Assembly: GCA_007118795.1 (NCBI GenBank)
Contig: SKQX01000094.1
Location: 1 to 11,530 of the forward strand
Direction of reading: 5' to 3'
DNA: 11,530 nucleotides
Source: Thermoflexales bacterium
GTDB lineage: Bacteria > Chloroflexota > Anaerolineae > B4-G1
A program made the position numbers and the translations under genes. This document shows positions 1 to 5,303 of the stretch, in pieces. Numbering within the stretch: position 1 is the stretch's first letter; every line of letters starts with the position of its first letter. The notes beneath the pieces are model-generated. The model did no database searches. It worked only from the letters and a program-made list of their open reading frames with translations, and had not been told where the DNA came from.

Positions 1-605
1 CCAGCCGGAACAAGCGCCGACTCTTCCAGCGCCTCCCGGAAGAAGACGCTGGCGCGCCAGCCTGCTCGCTCGCCGTGGGTGATGATCTCTGTTAGCATCC
101 GCGGGGGTAGTTCGGCCGCTCGCCGGAGCATCGCGCGAAATAGGCGATAGCTCGCCAGCGCGTCGTCCAGCGCTCGATGGGCCTGCTCCAGCTCAACGCC
201 CAGCATCTGGGCAAGGCGGCGCAAGCTGTAGCGGTCAGCATCGGGGATCAGCACCCCCGCCAGCTCAAAGGTGTCCAGATACTCCGTGTCAAATCCCCAG
301 TCGTGCTGCCGGAGAAAACCAAGGTCGAAATCGACGCTATGCCCCACGACCGGTCGCTGTCCCACGAAATCTCGGAGCGTGGGCACCACCTCGTGGGACT
401 GAGGAGCGTGTCTCACATCCTGATCGGTGATACCTGTTAGGACCGTGATTTCGTGGGGTATGTGGCGGCCGGGGTCCACGAAGGTGGAGAATCGATCGAG
501 TTCATCGTCCCCCCGGAACTTTGCCGCACCGATCTCAATAATCGCATCGTGCTCTGGGTCGAGGCCGGTGGTCTCTAAGTCCAGGGCCACGTAGGTCTGG
601 GGCAT
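1..605 (-). CDS. DnaQ-type DEDDh 3'-5' exonuclease, N-terminal part, probably of an exonuclease/DinG-like helicase fusion (partial)
   Basis: The reading frame starts at ATG 605-603 and runs off the left edge, giving 201 residues. An in-frame TAG lies five codons upstream and GAGGA sits 4 bases before the ATG, so the start is well fixed. The three exonuclease motifs of the DEDDh family are visible: ExoI ALDLETTG with Asp9 and Glu11, ExoII VGHSVDFDLGFL with Asp94, and ExoIII HRALDDA with His143 and Asp148. The predicted activity is metal-dependent 3'-5' hydrolysis of DNA ends. After the exonuclease domain (about residues 1-165) the chain continues with an ELPPRMLTEI...WRASVFFREAL segment. This resembles the linker between exonuclease and helicase domains in DnaQ/DinG fusion proteins, so a helicase probably follows outside the window. 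That fusion is inferred; the exonuclease call itself is firm. A stand-alone DNA polymerase III epsilon-like protein is the alternative. Confidence 0.88.
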   Translation of the reverse strand, partial: MPQTYVALDLETTGLDPEHDAIIEIGAAKFRGDDELDRFSTFVDPGRHIPHEITVLTGITDQDVRHAPQSHEVVPTLRDFVGQRPVVGHSVDFDLGFLRQHDWGFDTEYLDTFELAGVLIPDADRYSLRRLAQMLGVELEQAHRALDDALASYRLFRAMLRRAAELPPRMLTEIITHGERAGWRASVFFREALEESALVPA

Positions 606-700
606 GCGTCCTCGTTTCTAAGCCAGGGGCTATCTAGGATGGCGTCGCTTGGGTGCGCCTTGACACAGACGCAAAGGAGTCTTCAGAATCATCGGCGGCC

Positions 701-728
701 ATTATACCCCAGCCGGGGATATGGGCAA
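701..728 (-). promoter_or_regulatory. Sigma-70-type promoter for the exonuclease gene
   Basis: On the minus strand a perfect TATAAT (701-706) is preceded by TTGCCC (723-728) with a 16-base spacer. The -35 matches four of six consensus bases. The predicted start of transcription is near 694, which leaves a leader of about 90 bases before the ATG at 605. The position fits the exonuclease gene and no other minus-strand gene is near. Confidence 0.6.
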
Positions 729-729
729 G

Positions 730-930
730 ATTCAACGGTCTGGTATGATGGCAGCCGGCCAGGGACAGGTCGGCGCGTCCTCCTGCCTGCAGGGGCGTGG
801 CGACCGGGCATCGCGTATCGGCCATGGGGCGGCAAAAGATAGCGCCGCGGCAGAGCCGGCGTGCCGCTGGTCATCACCCGCCGATGTCCGCCTCGTCGCG
901 TAAAATCATACTCGGGCGCTCCACAAGATC
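730..930. other. Gap without a recognisable gene between divergent promoters
   Basis: This GC-rich stretch lies between the minus-strand exonuclease promoter and the plus-strand pyrG promoter. Short open frames occur on both strands, but none has a Shine-Dalgarno sequence, a plausible protein composition or a recognisable motif. There are small palindromes such as GCCGCGGC and CCTGCAGG. I looked for the conserved parts of tRNA, SRP RNA and 6S RNA and saw none. Confidence 0.5.
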
Positions 931-933
931 AGT

Positions 934-962
934 TTGACACCCGAACCCACCCATGATATAGT
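934..962 (+). promoter_or_regulatory. Near-consensus promoter for pyrG
   Basis: TTGACA (934-939), a 17-base spacer and TATAGT (957-962) form a nearly perfect sigma-70/sigma-A promoter. TG at 954-955 adds an extended -10. Transcription should start near 969, giving a leader of about 200 bases before the pyrG start codon at 1173. That leader is unusually long for a simple housekeeping gene and contains clear secondary structure. Confidence 0.8.
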
Positions 963-1029
963 GACAAGTAGCTGGCCATGAGATGGACGGGGCACTTGCC
1001 AGATCGGACGCGAGAGAGTGTAGCAACCC

Positions 1030-1147
1030 CAGCGTCTGAATGAAGGGTGTGGGACGCTGAGGAAGTGATGGTACGAACAGGGCGAGGAGAATCCGTTGAC
1101 ATCCAGGGAGGGTCGCGACAGGCGACTCTCCCTCTTCGTTGTACCAT
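1030..1147 (+). promoter_or_regulatory. Structured 5' leader of pyrG, candidate RNA regulatory element
   Basis: Three helices can be drawn by hand. The first is a 7-bp stem CAGCGTC/GACGCTG (1030-1036 with 1053-1059). The second is a long-range helix in which 1068-1078 pairs with 1138-1147, 10 pairs with one bulged G. The third is a stem-loop nested inside it: 1105-1116 pairs with 1122-1133, 12 bp with one G-U pair, around the loop GACAG. After the last stem comes TCTTCGTTGT, which is only moderately T-rich, so it may or may not end transcription. CGAGGAG (1083-1089) can also pair with CTCTTCG (1132-1138), an alternative to the base of the last hairpin. pyrG of some Firmicutes is controlled by CTP-sensitive leader attenuation with a GGGC transcript start. 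No such start is visible here. Function is inferred from structure and position only. Confidence 0.5.
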
Positions 1148-1172
1148 GGCATTAGACCAGACCGAGGAAGGA

Positions 1173-2822
1173 ATGCGCAAGTATATATTCTGCACAGGCG
1201 GTGTGCTCAGTGGGGTCGGCAAAGGGGTGACGGCGGGTTCTGTCGGCCGCATATTGAAGGCACGCGGCGTCTCTGTCTCTATTCAGAAGCTGGATCCCTA
1301 CATCAACGTGGATCCGGGGACGATGTCCCCGTACCAACACGGGGAGGTCTTCGTCACGGAAGACGGAGCCGAGACCGACTTAGACCTAGGACACTATGAG
1401 CGATTCATCGGCGAAAGCTTGACTCGCAACAGTAACGTGACGACGGGCCAGGTCTACGCTGAGATCATCGCCCGCGAACGCCGCGGTGATTTCTTAGGTG
1501 GCACGATTCAGGTAATCCCCCACATCACCGACGAGATCAAGCGCCGCATCGCCATCGTCGGAGAGGAGACGAACGCCGAGGTGGTGATCGTGGAGGTAGG
1601 TGGCACAGTTGGCGACATCGAGGGGCTTCCGTTCTTGGAGGCCCTGCGTCAGATGCGTCGGGATACGGGCCGCGAGAACACCTTCTACATCCACGTCACC
1701 TTTCTACCGCACATCGGTGCCACCCACGAGTTGAAGACCAAGCCCACGCAACACAGTGTCCGCGAGCTCCGCTCTATCGGCATTCAGCCGGATGCGATCA
1801 TCGCTCGCGCGGACCACCCAGTTGACGAACACCTGCGCGATAAGATATCGCTATTCTGCGACGTGGAGCCTCGCGCTGTGATCCCCCTGGTGACCACGCA
1901 AGTGTTGTACGAGGTGCCGTTAGTGCTGGAAGATGCAGGATTGGGGCATTACATCGTTGAGCGTCTCGGGCTCCCATCGGGAGGGCCGAACCTGCGGAAA
2001 TGGCGCGATCTGGTGAACCGCATCCGCGCGCCTAAGCCCTGCTTGCCCATCGCCATCGTCGGTAAGTACGTGGAGTTGCACGATGCGTACATAAGTGTCA
2101 GCGAGGCGCTGGACCATGCTGCCCTGGCGCACGGCTGGGACGCTCGGGTCCGGTATATCAGCTCCGAGGAGTTGGAGCGCGGGCGGGGTTGGGACCGATT
2201 GAGAGGCGTCTCCGGAGTGGTCGTCCCTGGCGGGTTTGGCGAGCGGGGAATCGATGGCAAGATCGAGACAGCTCGCTGGGCGAGGAAGAACAATGTACCC
2301 TACCTGGGCCTTTGCCTCGGGCTACAAGTGATGATCGTTGAGTTGGCGCGCCACGCCACGGGCAGCGACGAACCAAATAGCACGGAGTTTGACGCCAGCA
2401 CTGACCACCCTGTGATCGACCTGATGCGCGAGCAGCGCTCGATCATAGAGAAGGGAGGAACGATGCGGTTGGGGCTCTACCCCTGTCGGCTAGTCGCCGG
2501 AACAAGAGCCGCCAAGGCCTATGGAGTGCCTCTGGTGGAGGAGCGCCACCGCCATCGCTTCGAGGTCAACAACGCCTATCGGGATCTGCTTTCGAAGGCA
2601 GGCATGGTCTTCAGTGGCCTATCACCGGACGGGCAGCTGGTCGAGATCTGTGAACTACAGAACCACCGGTTCATGTTGGGGAGTCAGTTTCACCCTGAGT
2701 TCAGGTCTCGCCCCACGCGTCCCCATCCGCTCTTCAAGGCATTTGTGGCGGCGGCCATCGAGTACTGTGAGGCGGCAAGAGAAGACATCTCGGAAACGGC
2801 GCCCAAGGGCGCCAACGGGTGA
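1173..2822 (+). CDS. pyrG: CTP synthase (glutamine-hydrolysing)
   Basis: The 549-residue protein makes CTP from UTP, ATP and glutamine, the last step of de novo pyrimidine nucleotide synthesis. The N-terminal amidoligase domain (about 1-270) carries the P-loop GGVLSGVGKG at 9-18. Asp71 (in DLDLGHYERF) and Glu141 (in EVGGTVGDIE) are the expected magnesium ligands. The class I glutamine amidotransferase domain (about 290-535) has the oxyanion region PGGFGERG, the nucleophile Cys381 in LGLCLGLQ, and the partners His507 and Glu509 in SQFHPEF. The length is normal for the family. I chose the ATG at 1173 because MRKYIFCTGGVLSG is where family members begin and GAGGAAGG precedes it. In-frame starts also exist at 1047 (GTG), 1068 (ATG, with its own GAGGA 4 bases upstream) and 1146. 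The start at 1068 would add 35 residues without family resemblance. No clear terminator follows the gene. Confidence 0.97.
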   Translation: MRKYIFCTGGVLSGVGKGVTAGSVGRILKARGVSVSIQKLDPYINVDPGTMSPYQHGEVFVTEDGAETDLDLGHYERFIGESLTRNSNVTTGQVYAEIIARERRGDFLGGTIQVIPHITDEIKRRIAIVGEETNAEVVIVEVGGTVGDIEGLPFLEALRQMRRDTGRENTFYIHVTFLPHIGATHELKTKPTQHSVRELRSIGIQPDAIIARADHPVDEHLRDKISLFCDVEPRAVIPLVTTQVLYEVPLVLEDAGLGHYIVERLGLPSGGPNLRKWRDLVNRIRAPKPCLPIAIVGKYVELHDAYISVSEALDHAALAHGWDARVRYISSEELERGRGWDRLRGVSGVVVPGGFGERGIDGKIETARWARKNNVPYLGLCLGLQVMIVELARHATGSDEPNSTEFDASTDHPVIDLMREQRSIIEKGGTMRLGLYPCRLVAGTRAAKAYGVPLVEERHRHRFEVNNAYRDLLSKAGMVFSGLSPDGQLVEICELQNHRFMLGSQFHPEFRSRPTRPHPLFKAFVAAAIEYCEAAREDISETAPKGANG

Positions 2823-2865
2823 GTCGAGACCACGTCGAATCGACGCCGACTGGTATTCCGACTAG

Positions 2866-2894
2866 TTGTCAAAACCTCCTGCTTGTGTTAAGAT
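2866..2894 (+). promoter_or_regulatory. Promoter of the rpsF-ssb-rpsR operon
   Basis: TTGTCA (2866-2871), a 17-base spacer and TAAGAT (2889-2894), with TG at 2886-2887 as an extended -10, form a good sigma-A-type promoter. Transcription should start near 2901, just upstream of the leader hairpin. Because pyrG has no obvious terminator, some read-through from pyrG is also possible. Confidence 0.65.
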
Positions 2895-2919
2895 ACCGTT
2901 CAATGCAGCTGTAAGATTG

Positions 2920-2964
2920 CTTTCCGCCCTCGGACCTGGTGCCGAGGGCAACTACCGTGGAAAG
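2920..2964 (+). promoter_or_regulatory. S6:S18 ribosomal protein leader motif (translational autoregulation)
   Basis: An outer stem CTTTCC/GGAAAG (2920-2925 with 2959-2964) and an inner perfect 8-bp stem GCCCTCGG/CCGAGGGC (2926-2933 with 2942-2949) are joined directly on the 5' side. On the 3' side they are separated by a 9-base bulge, AACTACCGT (2950-2958), which contains CCG. This is the architecture described for the RNA bound by the S6:S18 complex in rpsF leaders, where the bulged CCG imitates the complex's 16S rRNA site. The AAGGAGG ribosome binding site of rpsF begins one base after the outer stem, so protein binding could block ribosome access. The structure is seen directly; regulation is inferred from the known family. 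Confidence 0.8.
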
Positions 2965-2977
2965 AAGGAGGCGGCAA

Positions 2978-3265
2978 GTGCGTAAGTACCAGATGGTCTT
3001 CATCGTCCATCCCGAATTTGATGAGGATCAGGCAAACGAGGTCATCAGCGACGTTAAGGACCTGGTCGGCAGGAATGACGGCGAGGTGACGAAGGTAGAG
3101 CCCTGGGGGCTGCGAAAGCTAGCCTACCCGATCCAAAAGGAGCACGAGGGGCGATACGTTTTGATGGAGTTGGAGCTGGCGCCTGCGAAGGTGAGCGAGA
3201 TAGAGCGCGTACTGAATCTAATGGAACCTGTGATCCGTCAGCTGATCGTACGCCTCGAGGTGTAG
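2978..3265 (+). CDS. rpsF: 30S ribosomal protein S6
   Basis: This 95-residue protein of the small-subunit platform binds 16S rRNA together with S18. The frame reads VRKYQMVFIVHP at the start, then the typical WGLRKLAYPIQKEHEGRYVLMELE core (about 43-66) of the S6 ferredoxin-like fold. It ends with NLMEPVIRQLIVRLEV and lacks the long acidic tail some enterobacterial S6 proteins have. The start is GTG at 2978, chosen because AAGGAGG (2965-2971) lies 6 bases upstream and because family members begin with a short Met-Arg-Tyr-like segment. The open frame could be extended 13 codons upstream, but that would run through the regulatory hairpin. It is the first gene of rpsF-ssb-rpsR, with 20 bases before ssb. 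Confidence 0.96.
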   Translation: MRKYQMVFIVHPEFDEDQANEVISDVKDLVGRNDGEVTKVEPWGLRKLAYPIQKEHEGRYVLMELELAPAKVSEIERVLNLMEPVIRQLIVRLEV

Positions 3266-3285
3266 ATAACGGGCGTAGACACGGA

Positions 3286-3663
3286 ATGACTGCGAGCTTG
3301 AACAAGGTGATGGTCATTGGCAGCGTTGGGCGACCGGCCGAGATGCGATATATGCCCAGTGGACGTCCGGTGACCTGCTTCAGTGTCGGCGCGACGCGGT
3401 CGTGGAACAGCGAAGACGGACAAGAGCAGGAAGAGACCGAGTGGTTCCACGTGGTCGCCTGGGGCGATCTGGCCGAAAGGTGCAAGCGCTCGCTGCGTGA
3501 GAACCACCAGGTGTACATCGAAGGAAGGCTTCAGACACGGAGCTGGGAGACGGAAGACGGCGGCATCCAGTTTCGGACGGAACTGGTCGCCAGCGACATG
3601 ATCCTGTTGGGCCAGCCCGCCGCGGATGGTGACCATTCGTCACCATCTGTTGACGAATGGTAG
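3286..3663 (+). CDS. ssb: Single-stranded DNA-binding protein
   Basis: This protein of 125 residues coats single-stranded DNA in replication, recombination and repair, normally as a tetramer of OB folds. The OB fold spans about residues 4-108: SLNKVMVIGSVGRPAEMRY at the start, TEWFHVVAWG with Trp54 in the middle, and QVYIEGRLQTRSW in the second half. The remaining tail is only about 17 residues. It ends SVDEW instead of the DDDIPF-like acidic tip that recruits partner proteins in many bacteria, although an acidic-aromatic end is kept. No good Shine-Dalgarno sequence precedes ATG 3286; the start is chosen by homology of MTASLNKVM, and translation may be coupled to rpsF. A perfect hairpin covers the last codons and stop. 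The rpsF-ssb-rpsR order is the classical one. Confidence 0.94.
   Translation: MTASLNKVMVIGSVGRPAEMRYMPSGRPVTCFSVGATRSWNSEDGQEQEETEWFHVVAWGDLAERCKRSLRENHQVYIEGRLQTRSWETEDGGIQFRTELVASDMILLGQPAADGDHSSPSVDEW
3632..3661 (+). repeat. Perfect inverted repeat over the 3' end and stop codon of ssb
   Basis: ACCATTCGTCA (3632-3642) and TGACGAATGGT (3651-3661) are exact reverse complements, 11 bp, around the loop CCATCTGT. The last paired base is the T of the TAG stop codon. A competing smaller hairpin, GGTGA/TCACC (3628-3632 with 3640-3644), shares bases with the first arm. No T-run follows, so it does not look like a standard terminator. A role in mRNA stability or in the ratio of ssb to rpsR expression is possible but unproven. 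Confidence 0.7.
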
Positions 3664-3672
3664 GCTTGGGCC

Positions 3673-3699
3673 GGCGCACATTTGCGTCGCGCCTTTTCT
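3673..3699 (+). terminator. Weak terminator- or attenuator-like hairpin between ssb and rpsR
   Basis: GGCGC (3673-3677) pairs with GCGCC (3689-3693) and is followed by TTTTCT. The stem is only 5 bp, with a possible small extension past a bulge. It could cause partial termination and lower rpsR relative to ssb. No rpsR promoter is apparent after it, so full termination here is unlikely. Confidence 0.3.
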
Positions 3700-3719
3700 A
3701 GATTTGAGTAGGAGGTCGC

Positions 3720-3941
3720 ATGAGCCCGTGGTATAGGAGAAAACGTAGGACTTGTTATTTCTGTGAGGAGAAGATCGAGCACATCGATTACAAGGACGTC
3801 GACACACTCAAGGAGTTTCTGAGCGAGCGGGGCAAGATTCGCTCGCGGCGACAGACGTCGACGTGTGCGCAACATCAGCGTCGGTTGGCTCAGGCGGTGA
3901 AGCGCGCTCGGCACCTGGCACTACTGCCCTTCGTGGGTTAG
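3720..3941 (+). CDS. rpsR: 30S ribosomal protein S18, zinc-binding type
   Basis: This 73-residue S18 partners S6 on the platform of the small ribosomal subunit. The basic N terminus (SPWYRRKRRT) is followed by CYFC (Cys12, Cys15), the HIDYKDVDTLKEFLSERGKI segment and CAQHQRRL (Cys49, His52). Two CxxC/CxxH pairs indicate the metal-binding form of S18, rather than the form that has lost its cysteines. The helix RRLAQAVKRARHLALLPFVG closes the protein as usual. TAGGAGG (3709-3715) lies 4 bases before ATG 3720. Together with S6 it should form the complex that recognises the leader at 2920-2964, closing a feedback loop on the operon. rplI, often next in such operons, does not follow here. Confidence 0.97.
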   Translation: MSPWYRRKRRTCYFCEEKIEHIDYKDVDTLKEFLSERGKIRSRRQTSTCAQHQRRLAQAVKRARHLALLPFVG

Positions 3942-3963
3942 TCGTGCCGACGTTTTCCTTGAG

Positions 3964-4009
3964 GCAAACGGAGAAGGCCCCGGTAGCGATAGGCCTTCTT
4001 TTGGTTTGC
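3964..4009 (+). terminator. Terminator-like hairpin after rpsR
   Basis: AGAAGGCC (3972-3979) pairs perfectly with GGCCTTCT (3992-3999) around a 12-base loop, followed by TTTGGTTTG. An outer 6-bp helix GCAAAC/GTTTGC (3964-3969 with 4004-4009) embraces the whole structure. It fits a Rho-independent terminator for rpsF-ssb-rpsR. The downstream gene begins only 28 bases later and I see no promoter in between, so termination may be partial or the structure may be a processing site. Confidence 0.65.
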
Positions 4010-4037
4010 GCTACGTGCGGACGGAAAGGTCAAGATT

Positions 4038-5231
4038 ATGACTAAGAAGATCAAACGGGCGCCGCAGGAGCAGCTGACTCGCAAACAGCGGTCACGGCTG
4101 GAGAAAGAGCGGCATATGCAGCGGCTTCTTCTTTGGGGCTTGAGCATTGTGGCGGTTCTCACCATAGGGGTTCTGGGTTACGGTGTCGTGGCCGAGTCGA
4201 TCCTCGAACCCCGGCAGCCGGTAGCCATCGTCGATGGTCAAGGCATCCCAACATCCGAGTTCCAAGCCCGGGTGAAGCATCGCCGCTCACAGCTTCAGAA
4301 TCAGCTGCTTTACCTGTACCAGCAGTACCAAGCTATGATGAGGGAGGAATCCGAGGAGGGGACCCAAGGCTTCGAGGAGTACTTCGAGGGGCAGATCAGC
4401 GAACTCGAGTCCTGGCTCGCGCCTGAGAACGCTGAGGCCATCGGGCAGCAGGTCCTGGAGCAGATGATCCAGGAGAAACTAGCACAGATGGAAGCCGAGC
4501 GGCGCGGTATCGAGGTGACAGAAGACCAGGTACAGGATGCGATCCACGAGGGCTTTGGCTATGATCCGGAGGCGGCGGTGGTTGAATCAGCGCCGACCAC
4601 GGAGACCGAACCGGTAACGCCGGAAGAACCCGTGCCAGCGCCTACGCCGATGACTGAAGCCGAGTTCAACGAGCTCTATGATCGGCACATGCGAGAGGGA
4701 CTCCAACCTCTCGGTATCTCAGAACAGCAGTATCGGTCGTGGATCGAGGCGTCCCTGCTTGTAGAAGCACTACAAGAAGCCATGAAAGAAGAGCTTCCCA
4801 CCGAGGCCGAGCAACTCAAGCTGAGGCTGCTGGTCGTATCCAGCGAGGAGCGAGCCGAGCAAATGGTCGAACGTCTGGACGGAGGGGAGGACTTCGACGT
4901 GCTGGTGGAGGAAGCTGAGACCGACGATGAGGAGCTTGGCTATGGCAGCGAGTTGGACTGGATGCCGACCGACATGGTCGTGGACCAGTTGGGCCACGAG
5001 ATGGCGGAGCTGGTCTTGGCTCTGGACGTTGGAGGCTACACGGAGCCCGTTCCTTTAGGTGAGCAGGACGACCCGTATGCCATCATAATCCTGACCGGCC
5101 GTGAGATACGTCCGCTGGAAGAATCTATCCGAGAGCAGATGGCGGCGGAAGCCTTCCAGTCCTGGCTCCAGGCCCAGGAGACGCTTGTCGAGCGCAGGCC
5201 CATCCGAGACCGGGTGCCAGCGGAGCCATAG
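4038..5231 (+). CDS. Membrane-anchored SurA/PrsA-like protein with degenerate parvulin domain
   Basis: The 397-residue protein has a very basic cytoplasmic start (residues 1-28) and one hydrophobic segment (about 29-52, LLLWGLSIVAVLTIGVLGYG). No lipobox cysteine is present, so it is likely an N-terminally anchored extracytoplasmic protein. Residues 61-175 and 205-250 resemble the helical SurA-type chaperone domain, starting VAIVDGQGIPTSEFQARV. A Pro/Glu/Thr-rich insert separates them (about 183-205). Residues 260-357 look like a parvulin (PpiC-type rotamase) fold: LLVVSSEERAEQMVERLDGGEDFDVLV, then GSELDWMPTDMV and YAIIILTGRE. The two histidines usual in parvulin active sites (HIL and YHII positions) are not present. 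A chaperone role without isomerase activity is the likeliest reading. AAAGG lies 8 bases before ATG 4038. The mature part is strongly acidic. Confidence 0.75.
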   Translation: MTKKIKRAPQEQLTRKQRSRLEKERHMQRLLLWGLSIVAVLTIGVLGYGVVAESILEPRQPVAIVDGQGIPTSEFQARVKHRRSQLQNQLLYLYQQYQAMMREESEEGTQGFEEYFEGQISELESWLAPENAEAIGQQVLEQMIQEKLAQMEAERRGIEVTEDQVQDAIHEGFGYDPEAAVVESAPTTETEPVTPEEPVPAPTPMTEAEFNELYDRHMREGLQPLGISEQQYRSWIEASLLVEALQEAMKEELPTEAEQLKLRLLVVSSEERAEQMVERLDGGEDFDVLVEEAETDDEELGYGSELDWMPTDMVVDQLGHEMAELVLALDVGGYTEPVPLGEQDDPYAIIILTGREIRPLEESIREQMAAEAFQSWLQAQETLVERRPIRDRVPAEP

Positions 5232-5259
5232 AAGCGCAGCGTTAGCCGTTAGAACATAG

Positions 5260-5298
5260 AAGCCCCCACGGATCTGGCTCGGTCCCTGGGGGCTTTCT
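5260..5298. terminator. Bidirectional terminator between convergent genes
   Basis: AAGCCCCCA (5260-5268) and TGGGGGCTT (5287-5295) are perfect reverse complements. The stem can continue inward after one mismatch, with GGATC facing GGTCC (5270-5274 with 5281-5285, including one G-U pair). The plus-strand tail is TTTCTCT; the minus-strand side is less T-rich. It lies 28 bases after the SurA-like gene and immediately beyond the stop of the opposing relA gene. Confidence 0.82.
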
Positions 5299-5303
5299 CT
5301 GGT

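Noticed and set aside
660..689. TTGACA with an 18-base spacer and CAGAAT on the plus strand
   Set aside because: The -10 matches only four of six bases and lacks TG extension; the pyrG promoter at 934-962 is far better.
741..749. Extended -10-like TGGTATGAT on the plus strand
   Set aside because: No acceptable -35 lies 15-19 bases upstream and no gene or RNA follows at a suitable distance.
634..903. Several short open frames of 60-67 codons on both strands
   Set aside because: They overlap each other in different frames, lack ribosome binding sites and have compositions typical of GC-rich non-coding DNA.
979..1044. Possible 21-codon leader peptide (ATG 979 to TGA) upstream of pyrG
   Set aside because: There is no Shine-Dalgarno sequence before the ATG and the composition shows no run of a regulatory amino acid.
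1037..1075. T-box-like string (AAGGGTG followed by TGGGAC) and TGGTAC in the pyrG leader
   Set aside because: The T-box consensus AGGGTGG-N-ACCGCG is not matched without insertions, no specifier stem is recognisable upstream, and pyrG is not a usual tRNA-regulated gene.
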